Shown here piece by piece: positions 8,600 to 17,286 of a stretch of DNA of 64,000 nucleotides. The stretch lies in NCBI GenBank assembly GCA_963823245.1, contig CAWGKQ010000012.1, positions 234,461 through 298,460 of the forward strand. The letters run 5' to 3'. The stretch's first letter is position 1, and each line of letters opens with the position of its first letter. Position numbers and translations under genes: made by a program. Origin of the DNA: JAWVFM01 sp963823245. GTDB taxonomy: Bacteria; Actinomycetota; Thermoleophilia; Solirubrobacterales; 70-9. The notes under the pieces were generated by a model, which was given only the letters and a program-made list of their open reading frames with translations, searched no databases and was not told where the DNA came from.

Positions 8600-8600
8600 G

Positions 8601-9714
8601 CTAGTTCCCCGCTGCCGCCTTCAGGAGGTACTCGCGGACGAACCCGTCGAGGTCGCCGTCGAGCACGCGTTGCGCGTCACCGACCTCGTGGCCGGTCCGG
8701 TGGTCCTTCACCCGCTGCGACGGGTGGAGCGTGTAGCTGCGGATCTGCGAGCCCCAGCCCACGTCGGCGCGCTCCCCGCGCTCGGCCGCCAGCTCCTCGG
8801 CCCGCTTGCGCTCCTCGGCCGCGAGCAGGCGGGCGCGCAGCAGCTTCATCGCCGTCGCCTTGTTCTGCGCCTGCGAGCGCTCGTTCTGGCACTGAACGAC
8901 GATCCCGGTCGGCACGTGGGTGATCCGGACCGCCGAATCGGTCTTGTTCACGTGCTGGCCGCCGGCCCCCGATGCTCGATAGGTGTCGACGCGGAGGTCC
9001 TCGTCGTCGAGCTCGACCTCGACCCCCTCGTCCGTGAGGGGGGCGACGTCGACCTCGGCGAAGGCGGTGTGACGGCGCCTCTGGGCATCGAAGGGCGAGA
9101 TGCGGACGAGCCGGTGAACGCCGCGTTCGGCGCTGAACAGGCCGTAGGCGTTCTCGCCGCGGGCGATGAACGTCGCCGACTTGAGCCCGGCCTCTTCGCC
9201 CTCGGACGCCTCGGCCATCTCGACGGCGAAGCCGCGGCGCTCCGCCCAGCGCAGGTACATGCGCAAGAGCATCTCGGCCCAGTCCTGCGAGTCCGTGCCC
9301 CCGGCGCCGGAGCGCACGGTCACGACGGCGTCGCCGGCGTCGTAGCGCCCGCCGAAGAGGCGCGCCTCCTCGAGCTCCGCCAGTCGCCGCTCGACCGAAT
9401 CGAGCTGCGCCTCCAGCTCGGCGGCGATCTCCGGATCATCGGCTGCCATCTCGACCAGCTCCCCGAGATCCGACGCGTCCGATTGAAGCGAGGTGAACGT
9501 CTCCAGGCGCCGCTGCGCGGCCGCCTGCGCCGCCGAGGTCCTCGCCGCCTGCTCCTGGTCGTCCCAGAAGCCGGGGCGCTGCATCTCCTGCTCGAGGCCG
9601 GCTACGCGCTCGGCGAGTGCGTCGGGGTCAAAGGTAGTCCGCGAGCAGCGTCAGGCCGTCGCGTACCTCCTCGACGCGCTCGGAGATCGTGCGCTCAGCT
9701 CCTGCCTCGGCCAT
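8601..9714 (-). CDS. prfB: Peptide chain release factor 2, with programmed +1 frameshift
   Basis: RF2 recognises UGA and UAA and triggers peptide release. The second frame carries the GGQ loop (RASGAGGQHVNKTDSAVR), the RF2-type anticodon loop SPFDAQRRRHTAF, and FWDDQ near its start. The first 28 codons lie in another frame starting at ATG 9714 and end at an in-frame TGA (9628-9630) inside CTTTGAC. A +1 slip there joins ADYL to DPDALAERVAGLEQ. This is the classical RF2 autoregulatory arrangement, so it is not an error. The start is 10 nt after the ABC permease stop. Confidence 0.96.
9627..9633 (-). promoter_or_regulatory. RF2 programmed +1 frameshift site
   Basis: Read on the minus strand, codon 28 CTT is followed by TGA and C, the conserved slip heptamer. 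Low RF2 lets the ribosome shift forward and read GAC, making full-length factor. The AGGGGG stimulator found three bases upstream in E. coli is not obvious here; that stretch reads GCGGAC. An AGGAGG-like run lies about 35 nt upstream, too far for the usual stimulation. Confidence 0.9.
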
Positions 9715-9723
9715 GGAGGGAGC

Positions 9724-10507
9724 CTAGCTCGCCACGGCGCGGCGGTAGCGGGCGACCGCCAGCGTGCTGAAGCCGGCGATCAGCCCAAGGCACCAGAGAA
9801 CCGAGACCCAGACGTCGTTCCCGGCCGGCGTGCCGACGAAGAGCGCCCGTGCCGCGTCGACCATGTACGAGAACGGGTTGATGTCGGTCGCGAACGTCTT
9901 CAGCGGCTCGGGCAGCGGTCTGCGGCGGCACGAACGCGGACGAGAGGAAGGTGAGCGGGAAGATGATGATGAAGCCGTACGCGTTCGCCGACTCCGGGCG
10001 ACGAGACGATGAGCCCGACCCACGCGAACACCCACGAGAACGCGTAGCCGATCAGCAGCATCAGCCCGATCCCGGCGATGACGTCCGAGCGCCGGGGCGC
10101 TGAAGCTGAAGCCGACGATCAGGCCGACGCCGATCATGACCGCGAAGGCGAGCGAGTTGGTGACGATGTCGGAGAGCGTGCGTCCGGTGAGGACGGCTGA
10201 CCGCGCCATCGGGAGCGAGCGAAAGCGGTCGATGAGGCCGCGGTTCATGTCCTCGGCGAGGCCCAGCGCGGTGGCGAAGCCGCCGAACGCCATCCACTGG
10301 ACGATGATCCCGGGCATCAGGAAGTCTGCGTAGTCGCCGAACCCCGGCGACCTGGATCGCGCCGCCGAACACGTAGACGAAGAGCAGCACGAACATGATC
10401 GGCTGGAGCGTGAACGCGGTCAGCAGATCGGGCTGCCGCTGGATGCGCTTGAGCCCCCGAACGGCGATCACGAGGGAATCGGCGACGGCGAATCGAAGCC
10501 GGCTCAT
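9724..10507 (-). CDS. ABC-2 type (DrrB-like) membrane permease, frameshifted
   Basis: The ATG at 10507 overlaps the ATPase stop as ATGA and begins MSRLRFAVADSLVIAVRGL, then RQPDLLTAFTLQPIMFVLLF. The permease then continues in other frames: MPGIIVQWMAFGGFATALG, DMNRGLIDRFRSLPMARSAV (typical DrrB), and finally NPFSYMVDAARALFVGTPAG to the C-terminus SYRRAV-like end at 9724. At least four single-base indels are needed, near 10345, 10090, 9990 and 9920. Intact homologues export drugs or lipids with a paired ATPase. Sequence error looks more likely than decay because the protein text is otherwise well kept. Confidence 0.75.
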
Positions 10508-11493
10508 CGTGCCGCGTCCGCCGTCCGCATCGCTCGGTCTTCGGCTTCCTCGGGCGGCCGGCCCGTGAGGGTGAGGAAGACGTCGTCGAGGGTCGGGATC
10601 GCGGATCGCGATGTCCTCGAACTCGACGCCGGCGTCGTCGAGCGCTCGCACGGCGCTGGCGATCGCGCCGCGCCGCTCGCTCGACGGGCACGCGCACGAC
10701 CCCGTCCTCCGCCGACGGGCCGCTCGCGCGCGAGGGTGGCGAGCGCCGACGAGCGCCGCCTCGACGTGCGTCGAGTCCGCGAGCGTGACCTCCAGCCGCT
10801 CGCCGCCAACCCGCTGCTTGAGCTCGCTCGGAGGTTCCCTCGGCGATCACCCGGCCGTGGTCGATCACGGCGATCCGATCGGCCAGGCGGTCGGCCTCGT
10901 CGAGGTACTGGGTCGTCAGCAGGACCGTCGTCCCGGCGGCGCGACGGCGCTCGATCACCTCCCAGAGCCCGATCCGGCTGCGCGGGTCGAGGCCAGTCGT
11001 CGGCTCGTCGAGGAAGATCACCGGCGGGCGAACGACGAGTGCCGCCGCCAGGTCGAGCCGGCGGCGCATGCCGCCGGAATAGGTCTTCACGAGGCGGTCG
11101 GCCGGCGTCGTCGAGCTCGAAGCGCTCGAGCAGCTCGCGGGCGCGGTCCGCGGGCCTCGCCGGCGGCCGGTGGTAGAGCCGGCCGACCATCTCGAGGTTC
11201 TCGGCGCCGGTGAGGTTCTCGTCGACGGCCGCGTACTGGCCGGCGAGCCCGATGCGGCTCGCGCAGCTCGTGCGGCGTCTTCGACCACGTCGAGCCCGTC
11301 GACCCGAGCGCGTGCCGCCGTCGGGCGGAAGCAGCGTGGTCAGGATCCGAACCGCGGTCGTCTTCCGGCGCCGTTGGGGCCGAGCAGCGCCGTAGACGGT
11401 GCCCCGCTGGACGGTGAGATCGACGCCGCACAGAGCCTCAACGTCGCCGTACGACTTCCTCAGACCGCGGGTCTCGACCACTGGACCGGTCAC
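10504..11493 (-). CDS. DrrA-like ABC transporter ATPase, frameshifted
   Basis: The GTG at 11493 overlaps the SnoaL-like stop (GTGA) and starts TGPVVETRGLRKSYGDVEAL. Walker A is split by an inserted base before the CTG/CTC pair and a deleted base in the GCCGGC triplet region (about 11395 and 11370). Later pieces read AAVDENLTGAENLEMVGRLY, LVKTYSGGMRRRLDLAAAL (signature), VIFLDEPTTGLDPRSRIGLW (Walker B) and TTQYLDEADRLADRIAVIDHG. About eight indels are needed to reach the stop at 10504. With the permease it would form a daunorubicin-resistance-type exporter. Confidence 0.75.
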   Translation of the reverse strand: MTGPVVETRGLRKSYGDVEALCGVDLTVQRGTVYGAARPQRRRKTTAVRILTTLLPPDGGTRSGRRARRGRRRRTSCASRIGLAGQYAAVDENLTGAENLEMVGRLYHRPPARPADRARELLERFELDDAGRPPREDLFRRHAPPARPGGGTRRSPAGDLPRRADDWPRPAQPDRALGGDRAPSRRRDDGPADDPVPRRGRPPGRSDRRDRPRPGDRRGNLRASSSSGLAASGWRSRSRTRRTSRRRSSALATLARERPVGGGRGRARARRASGAARSPAPCERSTTPASSSRTSRSAIPTLDDVFLTLTGRPPEEAEDRAMRTADAAR

Positions 11494-11843
11494 TCGCGGT
11501 CCTCCGGCCGCCAGCTCCGGATCTTCCCGTCGCGCAGCTCGAACACCCACGCCATCTCGTCCTCGCGGGCCAGCTTGTCCGACCCATGCCACCACCACTG
11601 CTTGCGAACGAGCGCTATCGCATGATCACCCTCCACCTCGATCGAGTCGAGCTCGATGCGCTGATGGAGCTCGCCCTCGGGTACCCGGCGCGCCCAGGCC
11701 ATGGCCTCGTCGATCCCGTGCCGCGCGCCGCGCGCGGAGTGGATCACCACGTCCGGGTCGAGGACATCGCCGAGCCGCTGGAGGTCCTCTGCGTTGAAGG
11801 CGTTGATGAACTGGATGACGGCGGCCGGGGCCTCAGGCCCCAT
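11490..11843 (-). CDS. Small SnoaL-like / NTF2-fold protein
   Basis: 117 residues with the NTF2-like pattern: an N-terminal helix FINAFNAEDLQRLGDVLDPD, then GARHGIDEAMAWARRVPEG and a terminal sheet FELRDGKIRSWRPE. Such proteins are cyclases, isomerases or binding scaffolds. The start codon lies inside the last codons of secA (11-nt overlap) and the stop overlaps the ABC ATPase start, so translation is probably coupled on both sides. Why it lies between secA and a transporter is not clear. Confidence 0.75.
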   Translation of the reverse strand: MGPEAPAAVIQFINAFNAEDLQRLGDVLDPDVVIHSARGARHGIDEAMAWARRVPEGELHQRIELDSIEVEGDHAIALVRKQWWWHGSDKLAREDEMAWVFELRDGKIRSWRPEDRE

Positions 11844-14682
11844 GGCACTTCTTGTACTTCTTGCCTGAGCCGCACCAGCAGGGGTCGTTGCGCCCGATCT
11901 TCTCGTTGTCGGACTTGACGACCGTCACCGGATTCTCGCCGGCCCCGTTGCCGCCCTCCTCGGCCGGTGCGCCGGCGACGCCCGCCGGCTCGGGAGCGGC
12001 CGCGGTGGCCACGGCGCCACCACCCGCGGCGGCCTCCGCGAGCGCGGAAGGCTGCTCGGGCCCGCCGCCCGAGTAGGAGACGGCCGGCGGCGCCTGCGCC
12101 GGCTCGGGCTCGAAGTCGGTCGGCTCGATCGTCACCTCGACGTGGAAGATGACCCGGGCGAACTCCTCCCAAATGGAGTTCATGAGCTCGCGGAACATCT
12201 CGAAGCCCTCGTTCTTGTAGGCGACGAGAGGATCGATCTGGGCGAAGCCACGGAGATGGATGCCCTCGCGCAGGTAGTCCATCTCGTAGAGGTGCTCGCG
12301 CCAGCGGTTGTCGATGATCTGGAGCAGGATCTGCCGCTCGAGGAAGCGCACCAGCTCCTCGCCGAGCTCCTCCTCGCGCTTGGCGTACGCGGCGATCGCG
12401 TCCTCGGTCAGGACCCCCGTGATCTCATCGCGGTCGGAGCGGGCGGCGTCGTCGCCGCCGAGCGAGACCGACAGCGGCCAGAGCTGGCCGGCCTGGGCCT
12501 CGAGCCCGGCGAGGTCCCAGTCCTCGAAGATCTCGCTCTCCGTGTACTCCCCGACCATGCGGGCGATCACGTCGCCGAGCTCCTCCCGTACGACGTCCGA
12601 CATGTCGCGTCCCTCGAGGATCTCGCGCCGGTACTTGTAGACCACGCGGCGCTGCTCGTTCAGCACGTCGTCGTACTCGAGAACGCGCTTCCTGATCAGG
12701 AAGTTCTGCTGCTCGACCTTCTTCTGCGCGTTCTCGATCTGCTTCGAGAGCATCTTGGCCTCGAGCGGGTACTCCTCGCCCTCGTCGTCGACCGGGCCCA
12801 GCCGGTCGAGGATCTTGTAGATGCGGTCGCCGGCGAATAGGCGGACGAGGTCGTCCTCGGCCGAGAGGAAGAACCGTGACTCGCCGGGGTCGCCCTGGCG
12901 GCCGGAGCGCCCTCGAAGCTGGTTGTCGATGCGGCGAGACTCGTGGCGCTCGGTGCCGCAGATGAATAGGCCACCGGCCTCGCGCACCTCATCGCCCTCG
13001 GCCTCGGTCAGCTCCTCGAAGCGCTTCGTCTCCTCCGCGAGCGCCGCCTCGTAGGCCTCCGAGCCCTCCTGAAGCCCCTTCTTCTTGAGCTCGGCCCTCG
13101 CCAGGTTGTCGGGGCTGCCGCCGAGCTTGATGTCGACGCCGCGGCCCGCCATGTTGGTGGCGATCATCACGGCGCCCTTGCGCCCCGCCTGGGCGATGAT
13201 CTCGCCCTCGCGCTGCGCGTACTCGGGCTTGGCGTTCAGCACCTCGTGCTCGATGCCCTCCCGGCGGAGCTCGCCGGAGAGCATCTCCGAGATCTCGACC
13301 GAGATCGTCCCGACGAGGATCGGCTGCCCGCGCTCGTGGCGCTCGGTGATCTCGCTGACGACGGCCTTCCACTTTGCGCCCTTCGTCTTGTAGATCTGGT
13401 CGTTCTGGTCGTTGCGGACCATCGGCCGGTTGGTGGGGACCTCCACCACCGGCATCTCGTAGATCTTCATGAACTCGTTCGCCTCGGTGAGCGCGGTCCC
13501 CGTCATTCCGGCGAGCTTCTCGTAGAGACGGAAGTAGTTCTGGAGCGTGATCGTGGCGAGGGTCTGGTTCTCCTCGCGGATCCCCAGGCCCTCCTTCGCC
13601 TCGATCGCCTGGTGGAGGCCCTCGGACCAGCGGCGGCCCTCGAGGATGCGGCCCGTGAACTCGTCGATGATCTTCACCTCGCCGTCGATAACGGCGTAGT
13701 CCTTGTCGCGCTTGAACAGCGACTCGGCCTTGAGCGACTGGACGAGGTGGTTCACAAGAGTGCCGTGCTCGGAGAGGTAGAGGTTGTCGACCCCGAGGAA
13801 CCTCTCCGCCTTGGTGACCCCGGGCTCGGTCGGCGCCACCGTCTTGTGCTTCTCGTCGTACTCGTAGTCGTAGTCGGCCTCGGACGTGTCGCGGTCCTCG
13901 CCCAGCGACTTGAGCTTCTCCTTGGTGGGCTCGCCCTTGAGCTGCTTCGCGAGGCGCGCAAACGTGTAGTAGAGGTCGGCCGCCTGCTCCGGCGCGCCGG
14001 AGATGATCAGCGGCGTCCGCGCCTCGTCGATGAGGATGTTGTCGACCTCGTCGACGATCGCGAAATGGTGGCCGCGCTGGACGGTCTCCTCGAGCTGGAC
14101 CGCCATGTTGTCCCGGAGGTAGTCGAAGCCGAACTCGGAGTTCGTGCCGTAGACGACGTCGGCCGCGTACTGCGGATGGCGAGTGGTCGGGTCCTGGTCG
14201 GTCTGGATCACGCCGACCGAGACGCCGAGGGCGTCGTAGATCGGGCCCATCCACTCGGCGTCGCGCTTGGCCAGGTAGTCGTTGACCGTGATGACGTGGA
14301 CGGCGTCGCCGGCGAGGGTGTTGAGGAACACGGCGAGGGTCGCCGTCAGCGTCTTTCCCTCACCGGTCCTCATCTCGGCGATCGAGCCGTCGTGGAGCAC
14401 CATGCCCCCGATCAGCTGGACGTCGAAGTGGCGCTGGCCGATGCTGCGGCGAGCCGCCTCGCGGCAGAGGGCGAACGCCTCGGGAAGCAGGTCGTCGAGC
14501 GCTTCCCCGCCCTTCGCGCGCTCGCGAAGCTCGCCTGCCGTCTCGCGGATCTCAGCGTCCTCGAGCAGCTCCATCTCCGCCTCGATGCGGTTGATCTGCT
14601 TGACGCGCCGCTCGTAGTCTTTGAACTGCCGCCCCTCGCCGAGGCGCAGCGCGCGGTCGATTATTCCCTTGCCTGCGGCCAC
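11833..14682 (-). CDS. secA: Preprotein translocase ATPase SecA
   Basis: 949 residues, normal length and uninterrupted. SecA drives proteins through SecYEG. Visible are Walker A (MRTGEGKTLTATLAVFLN), the DEAD-type VDEVDNILIDEARTPL, the ATNMAGRGVDIKLGG helicase motif, RRIDNQLRGRSGRQGDPG, the helical scaffold ending in FARVIFHVEV, a low-complexity Ala/Pro linker and a C-terminal zinc SEC-C motif (DPCWCGSGKKYKKCHG). The start is GTG. No clear ribosome site precedes it, and a TACCCT hexamer 8-13 nt upstream could mean a very short leader. Confidence 0.97.
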   Translation of the reverse strand: MAAGKGIIDRALRLGEGRQFKDYERRVKQINRIEAEMELLEDAEIRETAGELRERAKGGEALDDLLPEAFALCREAARRSIGQRHFDVQLIGGMVLHDGSIAEMRTGEGKTLTATLAVFLNTLAGDAVHVITVNDYLAKRDAEWMGPIYDALGVSVGVIQTDQDPTTRHPQYAADVVYGTNSEFGFDYLRDNMAVQLEETVQRGHHFAIVDEVDNILIDEARTPLIISGAPEQAADLYYTFARLAKQLKGEPTKEKLKSLGEDRDTSEADYDYEYDEKHKTVAPTEPGVTKAERFLGVDNLYLSEHGTLVNHLVQSLKAESLFKRDKDYAVIDGEVKIIDEFTGRILEGRRWSEGLHQAIEAKEGLGIREENQTLATITLQNYFRLYEKLAGMTGTALTEANEFMKIYEMPVVEVPTNRPMVRNDQNDQIYKTKGAKWKAVVSEITERHERGQPILVGTISVEISEMLSGELRREGIEHEVLNAKPEYAQREGEIIAQAGRKGAVMIATNMAGRGVDIKLGGSPDNLARAELKKKGLQEGSEAYEAALAEETKRFEELTEAEGDEVREAGGLFICGTERHESRRIDNQLRGRSGRQGDPGESRFFLSAEDDLVRLFAGDRIYKILDRLGPVDDEGEEYPLEAKMLSKQIENAQKKVEQQNFLIRKRVLEYDDVLNEQRRVVYKYRREILEGRDMSDVVREELGDVIARMVGEYTESEIFEDWDLAGLEAQAGQLWPLSVSLGGDDAARSDRDEITGVLTEDAIAAYAKREEELGEELVRFLERQILLQIIDNRWREHLYEMDYLREGIHLRGFAQIDPLVAYKNEGFEMFRELMNSIWEEFARVIFHVEVTIEPTDFEPEPAQAPPAVSYSGGGPEQPSALAEAAAGGGAVATAAAPEPAGVAGAPAEEGGNGAGENPVTVVKSDNEKIGRNDPCWCGSGKKYKKCHGA

Positions 14683-14751
14683 CGTCTATGAGGGTAACGG
14701 TCGCGGGAGGGACGCCGACGACGGCGTCGGACTTGACGTACCTCTCGAACC

Positions 14752-15321
14752 CTAGTCCCCGGCGTCCGCCAGTCGCACGGCCTCGCTCAGCCGCTCGAGG
14801 CGAGGGTCGTCCTCGCCGACGAGGCGCTCGAGGTGCTCCCGCACGGCGTCCACGTCGAGCGTCCCGGCGAGGAGCATTTCCTCGATGTCCGCCCAGTCGC
14901 GGGTGCGGTCGAACATCGCCTTGAATACCGCGAGCTCGACGGGCCCGAGGATCGGGATCTCGCCGCCCTCGAAGGGGACGGTCCGACGATTTCGCTCGGC
15001 GTCGTCGTGCAGCTCCTCGTAGCTGAAGAAGAGGTCCACGGGTATGTCGTCCCAGGGGAGGCGGATCTGCCCGTCGCGCTTGATTCGATCGACGCTCTCC
15101 TCATCCCAGCGGATGCCGTTGGGGAGGGTTGCCAAGACGGATTCGGCACTTTCGCTCGGCACGAAGACGTTGATGTCGATGTCGCGAGTGCCTCGGGGCT
15201 CGCGAGTCCAGTAGGCGAGTGCTACAGCGCCGCCAAACGCGTACGGAATATCCGCCCCCTCGAGCCGCCGGCGCAGCTCCGCGACCTTCTCGACGATCGG
15301 GACCGAGAGCGGTTCATTCAT
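14752..15321 (-). CDS. Nucleotidyltransferase (AbiEii/MenT-like), putative toxin
   Basis: 189 residues with the minimal nucleotidyltransferase core: FGGAVALAYWTREPRGTRDIDINVFV places the GGA and DxD-type catalytic residues, followed by IPVDLFFSY with a third acidic residue. The ATG overlaps the stop of the HTH gene as ATGA. Pairing of an XRE regulator with such an enzyme is typical of AbiE/MenAT-like toxin-antitoxin or abortive-infection pairs. An ordinary nucleotide-transfer role is possible. No transposase or integrase is nearby. Confidence 0.75.
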   Translation of the reverse strand: MNEPLSVPIVEKVAELRRRLEGADIPYAFGGAVALAYWTREPRGTRDIDINVFVPSESAESVLATLPNGIRWDEESVDRIKRDGQIRLPWDDIPVDLFFSYEELHDDAERNRRTVPFEGGEIPILGPVELAVFKAMFDRTRDWADIEEMLLAGTLDVDAVREHLERLVGEDDPRLERLSEAVRLADAGD

Positions 15322-15641
15322 CCGGGGAGACGAGGGTAGGTCAAGGGCCGTTCGCGCTTCGCCGGCAAGGCCTCCGCGAGCTGGAGGACCTGAGAGAGGA
15401 TCCGCGCCCGCTCTTCCAACTCGGACATGGAGGGGACGCGCACGGGGCGCGTGGCCGGCGCGGTGACAAGCCGACGACCGGCGGCCGCGAGCACACGCTC
15501 GAGGGTCTCGGCCGTCGGGGCCTTCGTCCTGCGCTCGTACGAGGAGATCGTTGCCTGTGAAGTCCCGCTTCGCTCCGCCAGCTCGGCCTGCGTGAGGCCG
15601 GCGGCCTCTCGGGCCGAGTGGATCAATTGCGCGGAGTTCAC
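15318..15641 (-). CDS. XRE-family HTH regulator, putative antitoxin
   Basis: 107 residues. The N-terminal helix-turn-helix is clear (SAREAAGLTQAELAERSGTSQ, then ATISSYERRTKAP) and the tail SELEERARILSQVLQLAEAL could form a helix that contacts the nucleotidyltransferase. The start is GTG at 15641, six bases after a TATACT -10 hexamer, which predicts a leaderless transcript. A perfect inverted repeat overlaps that hexamer, so autoregulation is likely. The overlap with the next gene supports an operon. Confidence 0.8.
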   Translation of the reverse strand: MNSAQLIHSAREAAGLTQAELAERSGTSQATISSYERRTKAPTAETLERVLAAAGRRLVTAPATRPVRVPSMSELEERARILSQVLQLAEALPAKRERPLTYPRLPG

Positions 15642-15647
15642 GGCCTC

Positions 15648-15666
15648 AGTATATCCGACTGGATAT
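15648..15666 (-). promoter_or_regulatory. Leaderless promoter with overlapping palindromic operator
   Basis: ATATCC and GGATAT (15651-15656 and 15661-15666) form a perfect 6-bp inverted repeat with a 4-bp spacer. On the minus strand the right edge of this repeat runs into TATACT (15648-15653), a near-consensus -10 element placed six bases before the GTG of the HTH gene. Binding of the HTH protein here would block its own transcription. Confidence 0.65.
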
Positions 15667-15702
15667 GAAAGACGGCCCGCGGGGCAGGCGCTAGCGTGTC
15701 GG

Positions 15703-17277
15703 CTAGGCCGACTCTCGCTCGCGCAGCTCGATTCGCCTGATCTTCCCCGTGAGCGTCTTCGGCAGCTCGTCGACGAACTCGATCTTTCGGGGATAGGCGT
15801 AGGCCGAGAGATGGCCGCGGACGAAGCCTTTGATGTCGGCCGCGAGCTCGTCGGACGGCTCGCTGCCCTCGGCGAGGACGCAGAAGGCCTTCACCACGTG
15901 CCCCTTGACCTCGTCGGGCGATGCGACCGCAGCCGCCTCGCGGACGGCGGGGTGCTCGATGCACGCTGATTCGACCTCGAACGGGCCGATCCGGTAACCG
16001 GCCGAGATGATCACGTCGTCCGCGCGGCCCGCGTACCAGAAGTAGCCCTCCTCGTCGCGCTCGGCGGCGTCCTTCGTGTGGAACCACTCGCCCTCGAAGT
16101 CCTCGCGGGTCGCCTCGGGGTTCCGCCAGTAGCCGAGCGGATAGTGCGGGTTCGAGCGGGCCCTCAGGCAGATCTCGCCGCGCTCCCCCACCCCCACCTC
16201 GTCCTCATCCTCGTCGAGGATTCGCACGTCCCAGCCCGGCATCGGCTTGCCCATCGAGCCCTCCCGCACCTCCATGAACGGGTAATTCGCGCACAGCGGG
16301 TACGACTCCGAGAGGCCGTAGTAGTCGAGGACGGTGACGCCGTACTGCTCGCGGAACCAGCGGATCGCCTCGGGGTTGAGCGGCTCGCCGGCCGAGCAGA
16401 CGCGCCGGAAGCGCTGCGGGTATCGCTCTCCCGCGTCCTCGACCGCCATCATCGCCCGCATCGCGGTGGGCGTCGTGAAGACGTTCGTCACCGCGTGCTT
16501 CGAGAGCACCGCGAGCTGCTTGTGCGGATCGAAGCCGCCCTCCCGGGCATAGACGAACTGCGTCGCGCCATAACGCCAGGGGCCCACCAGCGGGCAGATG
16601 CCGGCGGCCCATGCCCACTCGCCCATGCCGTGGAAGAGCTCGCACTCGGTGACCTGGTGGCAGTACCCGAACTCCTCGTGGGCGAGGAGATAGCGGTGGG
16701 CGTGAAGGATGCCCTTCGCCAGCCCCGTGGTGCCGGACGTGTAGTAGATCTGGGCCGGATCGTCGGCCGCCGTGTCAACGGTCTCGAAGTCGTCGTCGAA
16801 GCCGTCGAGAAGGCTTGCGTCGAGGGTGACGACCTCCTCGACAAGGTGGCCGGGCATGCGGTCGGCGTTTTCGGCGTCGGTCACGATGAGCTTCGGCTCC
16901 GAGTCGGAGATCCGGTGTGCGATGCCCTCGTCGCCGTAGAGCACGGACAGGGAGAGCAGGATCGCGCCGAGCTTCCAGGTGCCGAGGAACACCGCCGCGG
17001 TCTCGGGCGAGGCCGGCGCGCAGACGGCGACGCGGTCACCCCGCTTCACGCCCCGCGATGCGAGAAGGTTCGCCGCCCGGTTCGCGAGCGCACGCTGCTC
17101 CGCCCACGAGACGGTCCGCTCCGCGCCGCGGAAGTCCTCGAAGACCATCGCGGTTCGATCGGCGGGCTGCCTGTCACAGACCTCAGCCGCGATGTTGTAG
17201 CGCTCGGGGACGTTCCAGGCGTGCTGGGCGCAGGCCTCCTCGTAGGAGGAGATCTCGCTGGCGCTCGTGACGGCCAC
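15703..17277 (-). CDS. Acyl-CoA synthetase (AMP-binding, acetyl/medium-chain type)
   Basis: 524 residues, usual ANL-family size. Motifs in order: IYYTSGTTGLAKGILH (P-loop), DYYGLSESYPL, YFWYAGRADDVIISAGYRIGPFEVE (hinge and A8), and LPKTLTGKIRRIELRE with the catalytic lysine. It activates a carboxylate as acyl-AMP and passes it to CoA. The acyl specificity cannot be read; the closest style is the acetyl/propionyl-like medium-chain group. GTG start; the gene follows hpf by 9 nt. Confidence 0.9.
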   Translation of the reverse strand: MAVTSASEISSYEEACAQHAWNVPERYNIAAEVCDRQPADRTAMVFEDFRGAERTVSWAEQRALANRAANLLASRGVKRGDRVAVCAPASPETAAVFLGTWKLGAILLSLSVLYGDEGIAHRISDSEPKLIVTDAENADRMPGHLVEEVVTLDASLLDGFDDDFETVDTAADDPAQIYYTSGTTGLAKGILHAHRYLLAHEEFGYCHQVTECELFHGMGEWAWAAGICPLVGPWRYGATQFVYAREGGFDPHKQLAVLSKHAVTNVFTTPTAMRAMMAVEDAGERYPQRFRRVCSAGEPLNPEAIRWFREQYGVTVLDYYGLSESYPLCANYPFMEVREGSMGKPMPGWDVRILDEDEDEVGVGERGEICLRARSNPHYPLGYWRNPEATREDFEGEWFHTKDAAERDEEGYFWYAGRADDVIISAGYRIGPFEVESACIEHPAVREAAAVASPDEVKGHVVKAFCVLAEGSEPSDELAADIKGFVRGHLSAYAYPRKIEFVDELPKTLTGKIRRIELRERESA

Positions 17278-17286
17278 CGCGGCGGT

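Noticed and set aside
9627..9630. The prfB frame change as a sequencing error like the others
   Set aside because: It occurs exactly at CTTTGAC near codon 28, the universal RF2 recoding site.
13246..14691. A 481-codon plus-strand frame antisense to secA
   Set aside because: Leu/Asp/Val/Arg pattern typical of a mirror frame; secA on the other strand is complete and certain.
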